Source of the DNA: SIG598 sp045605025
GTDB taxonomy: Bacteria; Bacillota; Clostridia; Oscillospirales; Acutalibacteraceae
Direction of reading: 5' to 3'
DNA: 64,000 bases
Assembly (NCBI GenBank): GCA_045605025.1
Contig: JAZUPE010000052.1
Span: 29,074-93,073, forward strand
Below are positions 27,200 through 36,025 of this stretch, piece by piece (position 1 is the stretch's first letter; the number at the start of each line of letters is the position of its first letter). The notes under the pieces were generated by a model. It searched no databases and had not been told where the DNA came from. It saw only the letters and a program-made list of their open reading frames with translations. A program made the position numbers and the translations under genes.

Positions 27200-28693
27200 T
27201 TACTCTTTATCCATAAGCGCCTTGATGCCGAAGTTGTTGAGGGTGACATCAAGACCGAACAGCTCTGCGGTGGCGGAATAAGAAGTGTCGTACCACTTAT
27301 TGTCGTACACCACATAACTCTGCCCCGGCTGCGAAGCAAGAACACAATCGATACCTAAAACATCGAAGATCTTCTTCTCAGTTTCGGTCACGTCTCCTTC
27401 GACAGGAACTCTTCCCAACCAGTCGGAAACACCTGAACTGTCAGTCCTGTAACGAATCAGTATACTGAAGCTGTCACCGGCATTAAGCTTTACACTCTCC
27501 TCCAGATCAACAACATGATATCCGGGCATATCAATGGTGGTTTCCAGCCTGGCCACCCTTCTGCCGCTCTGGGGATCATACTCATCGGGATTGTGGTAAA
27601 CCTCGATAATAACCGGCTGATTCTTGGCTGCAGTCGGAACACCTGCCGCCTTGAGAGCGCAGTCCTTATCAACGGTGAATACATTTGCCGCAACAGTCTC
27701 TTCGCCGTCGGCCCTGATGTTCCGGTCCATCCGTAAATTGTCGTAAAAAAGCACATCGCCATACTCATCCCGTGGAGTCAACTCCACGGTGGTAAATCCG
27801 GGAAGAGGCTGTTCATAGGATGACCAGTAGTAATACTCGCCGTTTTTGAATCTGCTGCTGTCCTTAATATACCAGGCACCGTCATTATCCGGCTTGTTTC
27901 GTCCGAAATTTTCACGGGAGAAATTGTCGTCCCAGCCGATAACACTTACCGCATGTACAGCATGTTCAACAATATCTTCAGCAGAATAGATTCCTTCGTA
28001 ATACGCAATACCGGCATCGGAAAAGTTATAGCTATATTTTGCTGTAGTGGTACTGACCGAAGCCGCACCGTCTGCAAAAATCGAGCGCTTCATTTCCCTT
28101 ATGGACGAATTTTCATATATCGGCTCATATGTCTCGTTATTATGATAATTCGCCCCTGTGAGAAGATACTCACCCATATATTTTTCCATCGCACCGCTTT
28201 TATGAGCGGCGTTAAGGTTCGCCGTGGATTGCTCCCTGTGTTCCGGATCAAACTCAACCACAGTTTCGTCAACCGGTCCACAGCCGTTTGCAAGCAGATT
28301 AACCAGCGTGAACGTCTCGCTTCCATCCAGAAGGAAGTTCCCTTTGCTTTCCTCTCTGTTTATACTCTGAAAATACCCATCTGTTCCGTAAGCCTTGTCA
28401 TCATTGAAGGAATGACAATAGTAGTACAGATGAGCCTCCGAAAGATCAAGATCATCAACATTTTCGTATCCGTTGACCAGAAGACTGGATTCACAGGCAT
28501 TGATAAGCGCATATGAAGCACAAAGACCCGTATATTTCTGATCTTTCTCAATTGTCACCAGTCCGAGGTCGCTCAGGATATATTTCTCCGGCAGCTGCAC
28601 CGGCTGTTCAGTCGGCTTGATCTCATGAGCGCAGCCGCACAGCGAGGATATTATCATGGCGCAGGCAAGCGCAGCGGTGATTATCTTTTTCAT
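27200..28693 (-). CDS. Papain-like lipoprotein, paralog 2 (catalytic Asn replaced)
   Basis: This 497-residue protein has the same signal (SLCGCA, Cys21) and domain plan as its neighbours. Gln52 and Cys58 (KDQKYTGLCAS) and His247 (VHAVSVIGWDD) are kept. At the Asn position it reads IKDSS instead of IQNSWG, so Asp278 replaces Asn and the Trp-Gly is lost. Asn orients the His in papain enzymes, so activity may be weak or absent. The protein is otherwise full length with no frameshift, which argues for retained function, perhaps binding. It is a tandem copy 38 nt from each neighbour. Confidence 0.86.
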   Translation of the reverse strand: MKKIITAALACAMIISSLCGCAHEIKPTEQPVQLPEKYILSDLGLVTIEKDQKYTGLCASYALINACESSLLVNGYENVDDLDLSEAHLYYYCHSFNDDKAYGTDGYFQSINREESKGNFLLDGSETFTLVNLLANGCGPVDETVVEFDPEHREQSTANLNAAHKSGAMEKYMGEYLLTGANYHNNETYEPIYENSSIREMKRSIFADGAASVSTTTAKYSYNFSDAGIAYYEGIYSAEDIVEHAVHAVSVIGWDDNFSRENFGRNKPDNDGAWYIKDSSRFKNGEYYYWSSYEQPLPGFTTVELTPRDEYGDVLFYDNLRMDRNIRADGEETVAANVFTVDKDCALKAAGVPTAAKNQPVIIEVYHNPDEYDPQSGRRVARLETTIDMPGYHVVDLEESVKLNAGDSFSILIRYRTDSSGVSDWLGRVPVEGDVTETEKKIFDVLGIDCVLASQPGQSYVVYDNKWYDTSYSATAELFGLDVTLNNFGIKALMDKE

Positions 28694-28731
28694 GCTGATT
28701 CTCCTGTTTGTATTCCAAAATCCTGACTCTT

Positions 28732-30225
28732 TTATTGCGTGTTCTCCAGCAGCGCCTTGATGCCGAAGTTGTTGAGGGTGACATCAAGACCGAACAGCTC
28801 TGCGGTGGCTGGCACGGAAGTGTCGTACCATTTGTTTTCGTACACCACAAAGCTCTGACCGGGCATGGAACAGAACTGATAATCAAACATAGGCAGGTAC
28901 AATTCCTTTTCTTCCTCGGGGAAATCCGCCTCAACAGGAACCTTGCCCAGCCATTCGTTCGCTCCGTTCTCATCCGCTTTGTATGTGATCACGATGCTCA
29001 GGCGGTCGCCCTTGGCGAACTCTGCGACCTTTTCAAGATCAACCACATGATATCCGGGATGCCCGATGGTGGTCTCGAGTTCTGCCACGCGCTCACCGTT
29101 ATCGGGACAGTTGGCGTCGGAATTGCGGAACACGCGGATAACCACAGGCTGACCGATGGCGGAGGTGGGCACACCCACCGCCTTCAGCGCGCAGTCCTTG
29201 TCCACGGTGAACACGTTCGCCGTGACGGTGTCGCCGCTGTCGTTTCTGATCACGCCGCCCAGCCAAAGCGAATCGTGATACAGGATGTCGCCGTAGGCAT
29301 CACGGGGGCAGTAATCGAGGGAAGCCAGACCGGCAAGCTCCTCCTCATAGGAGGACCAGTACAGACCTTCGTCACCGAAGTAGGTGCCCATGCTGTTCTG
29401 AACCAGCCACGCGCCGTCGTTTTCCGGCTTGTAGTAGTCGTAATTATCTCTGGAAAAATTATCATCCCATCCGATGATGGTTATGCCGTGGTTAATATAT
29501 TCGAAGATGTTATCGTTGCATACACCGGCGTAAAACGCAGTGTATTCTTTGGTGTCCCTGACAAGATCAACGGCGTAAGCCGTGGAAGCCGCCACAGCGC
29601 CGTCATTGATTATCGCCTGCTTGATGGTGTCGATGGAAGCCTTCTGGTAGACATCGTCATTATCCAGACCTCTGAACACATTCATGTCGGTCAGCAGATA
29701 ATCGCCGGACATATCACTGCTGATGTCACCGTTCTCGTGGGCGTCGTGCAGATTATGAACGTCTGCAAGATAATCCCTGGTGTCGAACTCCACAACCGAC
29801 TCATCCACCGGACCGTGTCCGTTGGCAAAGGAGTTCAGGAAATCAAAAGTATATCCGCCGTAGCGGAACGTAAGTCCGTCGGAGTCCGTTCGGTCGCCCG
29901 GAAGATAGATAGCGTCGGAACCGTTCTGCGCATCCTTTTCGTCCTGATAGGAAAAGCCGTAGTAGAATAACTGCGCCTCCGAAAGATCGATATCCGCGTC
30001 GGCATAGCCGTCAGTGATGATGCTGGATTCCGAAGCCTTGATGACGGAAAACGCGGCACACATTCCCGTTGACCACTGATCCTTGGTGGAGGTCACTCTG
30101 CCCTCGTCCAGCAGATTGTAGCTTTCCGGCAGCGGCGCAGGCTGCTCAGCCGGCTCATGAGCGCAGCCGCACAGCGAGGATATTATCATTGCGCAGGCAA
30201 GCGCCGCAGTGATTATCTTTTTCAA
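28732..30225 (-). CDS. Papain-like lipoprotein, paralog 3
   Basis: The 497-residue protein begins at a TTG codon (GGGAG lies 8 nt upstream), where the other two copies have ATG. Lipid Cys21 is in SLCGCAHE. Gln50 and Cys56 are in KDQWSTGMCAAFS, His246 in INHGITIIGWDD and Asn277 in VQNSMG. The Trp after NS is changed to Met, but the triad is complete. The C-terminal ELFGLDVTLNNFGIKAL block is shared with paralog 2. It is the first of the three to be transcribed, 45 nt downstream of remA. Confidence 0.88.
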   Translation of the reverse strand: MKKIITAALACAMIISSLCGCAHEPAEQPAPLPESYNLLDEGRVTSTKDQWSTGMCAAFSVIKASESSIITDGYADADIDLSEAQLFYYGFSYQDEKDAQNGSDAIYLPGDRTDSDGLTFRYGGYTFDFLNSFANGHGPVDESVVEFDTRDYLADVHNLHDAHENGDISSDMSGDYLLTDMNVFRGLDNDDVYQKASIDTIKQAIINDGAVAASTAYAVDLVRDTKEYTAFYAGVCNDNIFEYINHGITIIGWDDNFSRDNYDYYKPENDGAWLVQNSMGTYFGDEGLYWSSYEEELAGLASLDYCPRDAYGDILYHDSLWLGGVIRNDSGDTVTANVFTVDKDCALKAVGVPTSAIGQPVVIRVFRNSDANCPDNGERVAELETTIGHPGYHVVDLEKVAEFAKGDRLSIVITYKADENGANEWLGKVPVEADFPEEEKELYLPMFDYQFCSMPGQSFVVYENKWYDTSVPATAELFGLDVTLNNFGIKALLENTQ

Positions 30226-30269
30226 GCTCGTTCTCCCTTTCCTGCAATATCAGGCATTGCGTCAGCTGT

Positions 30270-30503
30270 TTATTCGCTGGCTTTCTTTCCCTCGGCAGTG
30301 ATCTCCACCGCCGACAGAATGACATGACCGCTGTCGGCGACCATGACCACCTTGGTACGCCTACCATATGTAGCGTCGATGAGCATATTGCGGTCGCGGG
30401 CATCCTGCACGATGCGCTTGACCGGCGCGGAATCGGGATTGACGATGGCGATGAGACGGTCGGCGGAAACCATGTTGCCGAAGCCGATGTCAATGAGTTC
30501 CAT
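30270..30503 (-). CDS. remA: RemA-like extracellular matrix regulatory protein
   Basis: This 77-residue DUF370 protein has the RemA signature IDIGFGNMVSADRLIAIVNP and then RRTKVVMVADSGHV. RemA is a DNA-binding, ring-forming regulator of matrix and osmoprotection genes in Bacillus. Here it lies between yloC and the peptidase insertion. The usual neighbour gmk is 4.6 kb away. A regulatory link to the peptidases is possible but not shown. Confidence 0.93.
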   Translation of the reverse strand: MELIDIGFGNMVSADRLIAIVNPDSAPVKRIVQDARDRNMLIDATYGRRTKVVMVADSGHVILSAVEITAEGKKASE

Positions 30504-30521
30504 ATTCCGTCCTCCCCGTGA

Positions 30522-31400
30522 TTATTCTATGTTCTGGATCTGCTCGCGGATCTTTTCGATCTCCGCCTTCATGTCCACCACGATATGGGCGATGGAGGAA
30601 TTCTGGGACTTGGATCCGATGGTGTTGGTCTCGCGGTTGATCTCCTGAACGATGAAGTCCAGCTTGCGTCCGGCAGGCTCGTCGGAACTGAGCACCGCGC
30701 GGAGCTGGTCGATGTGGCTGCGCAGGCGGACGGTCTCCTCGTCCACGGCGATGCGGTCGGCAAAGATGGCGCATTCGGTGATGACACGCTGCTCGTCAAC
30801 TGTGCGGTCGCCGATGACCTCGGCGATCTTGTTGTACAGACGCTCGCGGTAGGCAGCCAGTGTCTCGGGAGAAGCCGCCTCCACCTTTGCCACGTTGGCG
30901 ATGATGGCGTCGGCGCGGGATTCCACGTCAGCTCTGAGCCTTGCGCCCTCAACCTCGCGCATGGCGATGAAGTTGTCCACGGCGGTCTGGGCAACGGTCT
31001 TTACCGCGGCCCACACGGCGTCCTCGTCCTCGGCGGCACGGCGGACAGTGAAGATATCGTTGTAACGGGCAACGCTGGAAACGGTGATGTCGTCGGTCAG
31101 ACCGAAATCTGAAGCCAGCGAACGCAGGGCGTTTATGTACCCCTCGGCAAGGGAGCGGTTGAGCTCAACCACCACCGAGCCGTCGTCAACAGACACGATG
31201 GAAACGTGCACATCGATCTTGCCGCGGCTGACCTGCGACTGGACAAAATTCTTGAGCTTATCCTCGATGAAGCCGTAGCCCCGGCTGATGCGCGCCGAGA
31301 ACTCAAAGAACCTGTGGTTGACGGATCTTATCTCGACGGTGATATCCTTGCCGTCGACAGTGCTCTGAAAACGGCCGAAGCCGGTCATGCTCTTTATCAT
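30522..31400 (-). CDS. yloC: YicC/YloC family endoribonuclease
   Basis: This 292-residue protein begins MIKSMTGFGR, the family hallmark, and continues ITVEIRSVNHRFFE. The C-terminal DUF1732 part contains KLDFIVQEINRETNTIGSKS. YicC proteins are RNases that assist small-RNA and mRNA decay. It opens the conserved cluster with a strong promoter directly upstream. Confidence 0.94.
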   Translation of the reverse strand: MIKSMTGFGRFQSTVDGKDITVEIRSVNHRFFEFSARISRGYGFIEDKLKNFVQSQVSRGKIDVHVSIVSVDDGSVVVELNRSLAEGYINALRSLASDFGLTDDITVSSVARYNDIFTVRRAAEDEDAVWAAVKTVAQTAVDNFIAMREVEGARLRADVESRADAIIANVAKVEAASPETLAAYRERLYNKIAEVIGDRTVDEQRVITECAIFADRIAVDEETVRLRSHIDQLRAVLSSDEPAGRKLDFIVQEINRETNTIGSKSQNSSIAHIVVDMKAEIEKIREQIQNIE

Positions 31401-31449
31401 GGCGTTACCTCGATTTTGTTGTAATAACTCAGTTTTTGCTTATTGTTTT

Positions 31450-31478
31450 ATTATATAACATATAAGGGATTATCACAA
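31450..31478 (-). promoter_or_regulatory. Sigma-A promoter of the yloC cluster
   Basis: On the minus strand TTGTGA (31473-31478) and TATAAT (31450-31455) are 17 nt apart. The predicted start is about 45 nt before the yloC ATG. This is the clearest promoter upstream of remA, the three peptidases, gmk and the genes beyond. Confidence 0.75.
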
Positions 31479-31481
31479 GAA

Positions 31482-31889
31482 TTATTTGCCTGCCTCAGCG
31501 CAACTTCTGCACATATGAACAACATTGCACACAGGCACGCTCATCACTCCGTCATTAAGACGAAGTCCGGCGCGTTTCATTGCCGTGCAGCGCACATCGC
31601 TCTCGTCGCCCCACGCGTCGGGAACGGCGTAGCAGTTCTCCGCGCCGCGGCGCTCGCCGTAGGACACGGCGGCACGCACCAGCATCTCGCCGTAGTCGGC
31701 GTCATTGCAGGTCATTCCGGTTATGTCAACCGCAGCCTCCTCAGGGCTGTAGCGCATCTTAAGCGCGACAAAGCCGACCTCATCGCCATTCTCGCTTGCT
31801 GCGAGCACGATGCTGCCGGCAGAAAAACCATACTCCTCCGCCACCGCAGAGCGTCTGGCCTCGTCACCTATGACGTGTACTTCAATCAT
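31482..31889 (-). CDS. Small GNAT-like protein of unknown function
   Basis: This 135-residue protein has a GNAT-like layout. VGFVALKMRYSPEEAAVDITG could be beta strands 2-4, and MLVRAAVSYGERRGAENCYA could be the following helix. The pyrophosphate-binding Q/RxxGxG/A loop is not evident, so activity is uncertain. The C-terminal part is Cys-rich (VCNVVHMCRSC). A good AGGAGG precedes ATG 31889. It follows rluB by 20 nt and is probably the last gene of that operon. Confidence 0.6.
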   Translation of the reverse strand: MIEVHVIGDEARRSAVAEEYGFSAGSIVLAASENGDEVGFVALKMRYSPEEAAVDITGMTCNDADYGEMLVRAAVSYGERRGAENCYAVPDAWGDESDVRCTAMKRAGLRLNDGVMSVPVCNVVHMCRSCAEAGK

Positions 31890-31909
31890 AAGTCAACCTC
31901 CTGTATCAC

Positions 31910-32656
31910 TCACTGTTCCCCGCCGGCAGAGGATCTTACCAGCGTCTTGATGGAACTGAGTTCGTTTTCGTTCAGATTGCGCCAGTCGCCGCACTTGAGA
32001 CCACCCAGCTTGACCTTGCCGATGGCGATGCGCTTGAGGCGCAGCACCTCGATGCCCAGCTGCTCACACATACGGCGGATCTGACGGTTGCGTCCCTCGT
32101 AGAGGGTGATCTCCAGCGTAGAGCGGTCCTCGGCAAGGGAATGGGTGTGTACGTCCGCCGGAGCGGTCATGCGCCCGTCCAGCATCAGACCGGCGGAAAG
32201 GGAAGCCTGCGCCTCCTCGGACACTCTGCCCTTGACCGTCACGCGGTAGGTCTTGGAAACATGGGTGCGGGGATGGGAAATGGCGTTGGCCAGCTCGCCG
32301 TCGTTGGTCATCAGCAGCAGTCCCTCGCTGTCCCTGTCCAGTCTGCCCACGGGGAACACACGGGCATTGACGTTCTGCACCAGTTCGGCAACGCACTTCC
32401 TGTCCATCTCGTCGGACATGGTTGTAACGTAGCCGCGGGGCTTGTGCAGCATTATGTAAACTTTTTCTTTGGTCATGGCAACCTTTCGGCCGCTGACAGT
32501 TACCTTGTCGATTTTGGGGTTGACCTTGTCGCCGATGGAGGCGACGCGGCCGTTGACGCGCACCTTGCCGGCGGCGATGAGCTCCTCGGACTTGCGCCGG
32601 GAGGCAATGCCGTTGTCGGCCATGTATTTCTGAAGTCTAACAGTATTGTCCGCCAT
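31910..32656 (-). CDS. rluB: rRNA pseudouridine synthase, RluB/RsuA family
   Basis: This 248-residue protein has an N-terminal S4 RNA-binding domain (RLQKYMADNGIASRRKSEEL). Its catalytic domain contains the key Asp in VFPVGRLDRDSEGLLLMT. RluB converts U2605 of 23S rRNA (E. coli numbering) to pseudouridine. The C-terminal end is Ser/Gly-rich. Its place beside a D,D-carboxypeptidase and scpAB matches the ypu region of Bacillus. Confidence 0.95.
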   Translation of the reverse strand: MADNTVRLQKYMADNGIASRRKSEELIAAGKVRVNGRVASIGDKVNPKIDKVTVSGRKVAMTKEKVYIMLHKPRGYVTTMSDEMDRKCVAELVQNVNARVFPVGRLDRDSEGLLLMTNDGELANAISHPRTHVSKTYRVTVKGRVSEEAQASLSAGLMLDGRMTAPADVHTHSLAEDRSTLEITLYEGRNRQIRRMCEQLGIEVLRLKRIAIGKVKLGGLKCGDWRNLNENELSSIKTLVRSSAGGEQ

Positions 32657-32687
32657 TATGAATTCTCTTTTCCTTTCAGTATCTGCT

Positions 32688-33980
32688 TTATCCCAACGCG
32701 GCGGAGTTGTCCCCCGCGCCGGTCATCATGTCGTATTTTATCGCGTCAACATACGCCGAAAGCCAGTCGCTGGTGATACACTCCACGTTGTCCGCGGCGC
32801 GTATGGAATAGGTCGCAAGCTCGGAGGAACCGTAGTAGTAGGTCACCTTTCCCACCACCTGATCCCTGGTAATGGGGGCATATTCAAAATCGTTGAGCTC
32901 AATCTTTGAATACACTCCCTCCACCTGATTTTCATGCACGGAGAAGGTTCCGTCTATGTAGCAGTAAACATCGGTAAAGGGATCCGCTCCGCCGATGACT
33001 CTCAGGCGTATATCGGTCATGTCCGGAGTCGCCTGCAGCTTTACATATTTACTGAAGGCGTATTCATAGAGCTGCTCGTGGCTCGCCCAGTAGGAATAGG
33101 CTCCCAGCGTGCAGCACACCAGCTTCACGCCGTCCCTCTCCACGTGGCTCACAAGGCAGTAGCCGGCGCTGTCGGTGTATCCGGTCTTGATGCCGTTGCA
33201 GCCCTTGACGCCGTAGCGCTGCCCCTCCAGCAGGTAGTTATGGGCATTGAGGGGGTATTTTGTGGGATTATTTAAGCCGCCGAAATGCACCTGATAGGAA
33301 GGCAGAGCGCACAGCTCGGCAAAGTATTCGTTCTTCATCGCCTCGGCACCCAGCAGCGCCATGTCATAGGCGGTGGAGTAATGTCCGTCGGCGTCAAGGC
33401 CGGAGGGCGTGACAAAATGGGTGTCAAACATACCGATTTCCGACGCTCGCTCGTTCATCATGGAGGCAAATCCGTCGAAGGATCCGCCCAGCTCAACGGC
33501 AACCGCCTGAGCGCAGTCGTTACCGGAAAGCAGCAGCATGCCAACCACAAGGTCGTGGATGGTGATGTTGTCACCCAGCTTGAGGCCCAGCTTTGTGGAG
33601 CCTTCCTCGTCGTAGGCAAGCATGTCTTCATTGATGACCACGTTTCTGCCGATGTCGCCGGACTCCAGCGCCAGCAGACAGGTCATAATCTTCGTGGTAC
33701 TGGCCATTGGACGCTGCATGTAGGCGGCCTTTTCGTAAAGCACCGCGCCGGTGGTGGCGTCCATAACAATCGCCGAGCCGTATTTGACCTCCGGCTGCTC
33801 AAGCGGGGTATCCTCCCCCGCTTCACTTCTGCCCACAATGACGAAATTCTCGCCGTAGTTCTTGGGAACCTCGCCCGCGGACGCCGAAACAGGCAGCAGC
33901 GGCATCGCGGCGGCAAGCATGACTGCCGCTGCTGTCACGGCAATGATTCTTCTGAATATTTTATGCGCGTTGGTAAACAT
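32688..33980 (-). CDS. D-alanyl-D-alanine carboxypeptidase (DacB/DacF-like PBP)
   Basis: The 430-residue exported protein has a signal peptide (residues ~1-35). The active-site motifs are STTK, SGN and KTG (in GIKTGYTDSAGY). It trims the terminal D-Ala of pentapeptides outside the membrane. A C-terminal beta-rich domain follows residue ~310. No amphipathic C-terminal anchor is clear. Proximity to ytfJ and scpAB suggests a DacB/DacF role in spore cortex or growth, but the sequence alone does not decide. Confidence 0.94.
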   Translation of the reverse strand: MFTNAHKIFRRIIAVTAAAVMLAAAMPLLPVSASAGEVPKNYGENFVIVGRSEAGEDTPLEQPEVKYGSAIVMDATTGAVLYEKAAYMQRPMASTTKIMTCLLALESGDIGRNVVINEDMLAYDEEGSTKLGLKLGDNITIHDLVVGMLLLSGNDCAQAVAVELGGSFDGFASMMNERASEIGMFDTHFVTPSGLDADGHYSTAYDMALLGAEAMKNEYFAELCALPSYQVHFGGLNNPTKYPLNAHNYLLEGQRYGVKGCNGIKTGYTDSAGYCLVSHVERDGVKLVCCTLGAYSYWASHEQLYEYAFSKYVKLQATPDMTDIRLRVIGGADPFTDVYCYIDGTFSVHENQVEGVYSKIELNDFEYAPITRDQVVGKVTYYYGSSELATYSIRAADNVECITSDWLSAYVDAIKYDMMTGAGDNSAALG

Positions 33981-34032
33981 AACACAAGGCCGTGCGGCCG
34001 CTCACTTCCTTTCCCGCCGGAAAAACATCAGT

Positions 34033-34506
34033 TTACCTGCGGTTCTTCTTTTCTCTGGGATTGACCCTGACGGTGTTTTTCAGCCCGCGGGTAACCACAG
34101 TGTCCTCGGGAACGATTTCCTCGGGCAGTTCTGCAGGCTGTTCCTTCTTCTTACCCAGGCTCTCCTTGACCTTGTCAATCAGGCCGGGCATCATATCAAT
34201 CAGCTTCGCGGCGGAATTCTTGTTTTCCTCCACCTGCAGAAGTCTGACATCGTTCTCGGTGATAACGATGAATCCCACGGGAGCAACGGTGGCACCGGCA
34301 CCGCCGCCGCCGCCGAACAGCTCGCCCTCTTTCTTTGCCGGCAGGTCGGAACCGCCGGAGGCAAAGCCGTAGGAGATCTTTGAAACGGGAATTATAGTGG
34401 TGGTGCCGGTGACAATGGGTTCGCCGACAACGGTGGAAGCGTCCACAAGCTCCTTGATCTTCTGCAGAGTGGTCTGCATGAGGTTGTTGATGGGATGTTC
34501 AGCCAT
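34033..34506 (-). CDS. ytfJ: Sporulation protein YtfJ (GerW family)
   Basis: ATG 34506 follows GGAGG at 8 nt, giving 157 residues. The family core is GEPIVTGTTTIIPVSKISYG, then a run of six Gly, then VAPVGFIVITENDVRLL. GerW is needed for normal spore germination in Bacillus. The C-terminal tail is Lys/Glu-rich and ends in NPREKKNRR. The DUF2953 gene before it is the same neighbour (YtfI) as in Bacillus. Confidence 0.94.
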   Translation of the reverse strand: MAEHPINNLMQTTLQKIKELVDASTVVGEPIVTGTTTIIPVSKISYGFASGGSDLPAKKEGELFGGGGGAGATVAPVGFIVITENDVRLLQVEENKNSAAKLIDMMPGLIDKVKESLGKKKEQPAELPEEIVPEDTVVTRGLKNTVRVNPREKKNRR

Positions 34507-34584
34507 TGTAAATACCTCCGTAACCGGCAGCACCGGCAGTTAATTTATTCGTCAGCCGCGCCCGCGGCAGAAAATCCGGAATAA

Positions 34585-35319
34585 TCAGCCTGCCGGATTA
34601 TCCTTGCTTCCGCCGGCGGCTTTTTTCATCGCCTCAATGGAGTATTCGCCCTGACGGTCCCCCACCTCGGCTTTGACAAGATACAGCATCATCCGCGCGG
34701 CACCCGCGATACCGTGAAAGGGCTTCACCCGCAGTCTGATGTCAATATCGTAGCTGTTGCTGCCGGAAAGAAAATCGGCGGCAACACGCACATCGTTCTT
34801 TTTGTAACCTCTGACCGAACTCAGCACCAGTCCGACCGCGGGATACAGCGCCGCGCACCATTTGCCGTGATCCATGGCAATCTGCGCCGCGTCGTCGCCG
34901 CCCACCGCGATGTGAATCTTCATCCGGCTGACGTAGGACCTGCGCACAAGGTAGGCGCCCAGCGACGCACTCTGTCTGACTATGCGCAGAATATATCCAA
35001 CGGCTCCGAAGAACCCCCGTTCCTCCCGCAGCTTCTGCCACGTGGTTTTCTTCGGCGGACGGGGACCTGCCGGCACCGGCTTCTTTCTGCGCTTCCACTC
35101 CCGGCGCTTTTCCTTGAGCTTTTTAAGCACTCCGTCGAGATAGGCACGCAGCCGTCCGGGCTCCTTGTCCTCCTGAGGATAAACGGTATAGGAAATGAAC
35201 AGATATCTCAGTCTGACCACCGGACCGGCTCCGTCGTAAGTAACTCTAAGCACCACCGGCACGCACACCAGCACCGCCAGCAGAGCGATCAGTCCGAGAA
35301 GAATATACAGAATAATCAC
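34585..35319 (-). CDS. DUF2953 membrane-anchored protein (YtfI-like)
   Basis: This 244-residue protein has one N-terminal TM (ILYILLGLIALLAVLVCVPV), then a strongly basic Lys/Arg stretch (residues ~65-95). A beta-rich region with KIHIAVGGDDAAQIAMDHGK closes it. DUF2953 genes sit next to ytfJ in spore formers and are tied to sporulation by context. Biochemical function is unknown. The stop is 78 nt before ytfJ. Confidence 0.85.
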   Translation of the reverse strand: MIILYILLGLIALLAVLVCVPVVLRVTYDGAGPVVRLRYLFISYTVYPQEDKEPGRLRAYLDGVLKKLKEKRREWKRRKKPVPAGPRPPKKTTWQKLREERGFFGAVGYILRIVRQSASLGAYLVRRSYVSRMKIHIAVGGDDAAQIAMDHGKWCAALYPAVGLVLSSVRGYKKNDVRVAADFLSGSNSYDIDIRLRVKPFHGIAGAARMMLYLVKAEVGDRQGEYSIEAMKKAAGGSKDNPAG

Positions 35320-35359
35320 AGCCCGTCACCCGCCTTTCGCGCTTCGCGGCACGCGGCGG

Positions 35360-36025
35360 TCATTCGGCCTGCATATCATCGGCAGCGTCCGGAGCGGAAC
35401 CGGAATCATCCTCCCCGCCGCCCTCTGCGCCGGCATTGTCGTACATTCCGCTGTTGGCTGCCTCGATGGCATCCTCAACCGACATCTGACCGTAAAGCTG
35501 ATCGCTGTCACGCTTATCGTCAGGCAGTCTGGGCAGCTCGTCCAGCGATTCGATGCCGAAGCAGCGCAGAAACAGCGACGAGGTCTTGTACTGCATGGGA
35601 CGGCCGGGCAGGTCAAGACGGCCCTTTTCCTCGATGAGTCCCTTCTGCAGCAGGCTGGAGATAACGCCGGAGCAGTCAACGCCGCGCACCCGCTCCACGA
35701 GATTTCGCGTTACCGGCTCGTTGTAGGCTATTATGGCAAGCACTTCCATCGCCGCCGGAGAAAGCGGAGTGTTGCGCTTTATCTCAAGGGCGGCGCGGAT
35801 ATAGGGCGCGTATTGCGAGCGTGTGCACAGCTGGAACTTGTCGTCGGTGCGCACCACCTCGAGGGAGCTGCCCGAATCGTCCAGAGCGTCAGCCAGCTTT
35901 CCGCACAGGGCCGTCACCGTATCCGCGTCCATATCCAGCACCTGCGCCAGCTTGTCCACCGCGACCGGTTCGCCGCTTGCGAACAGCACCGCTTCTATTG
36001 CTCTGCAGATTTCTTTGATCTCCAC
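35360..36025 (-). CDS. scpB: Segregation and condensation protein B
   Basis: This 221-residue winged-helix kleisin partner binds ScpA and SMC in chromosome condensation. Conserved parts are AIEAVLFASGEPVAVDKLAQ, LSPAAMEVLAIIAYNEPVTR and GLIEEKGRLDLPGRPMQYKT. The C-terminal ~45 residues are acidic and low-complexity. The start overlaps scpA by 31 nt. Confidence 0.96.
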   Translation of the reverse strand: MEIKEICRAIEAVLFASGEPVAVDKLAQVLDMDADTVTALCGKLADALDDSGSSLEVVRTDDKFQLCTRSQYAPYIRAALEIKRNTPLSPAAMEVLAIIAYNEPVTRNLVERVRGVDCSGVISSLLQKGLIEEKGRLDLPGRPMQYKTSSLFLRCFGIESLDELPRLPDDKRDSDQLYGQMSVEDAIEAANSGMYDNAGAEGGGEDDSGSAPDAADDMQAE

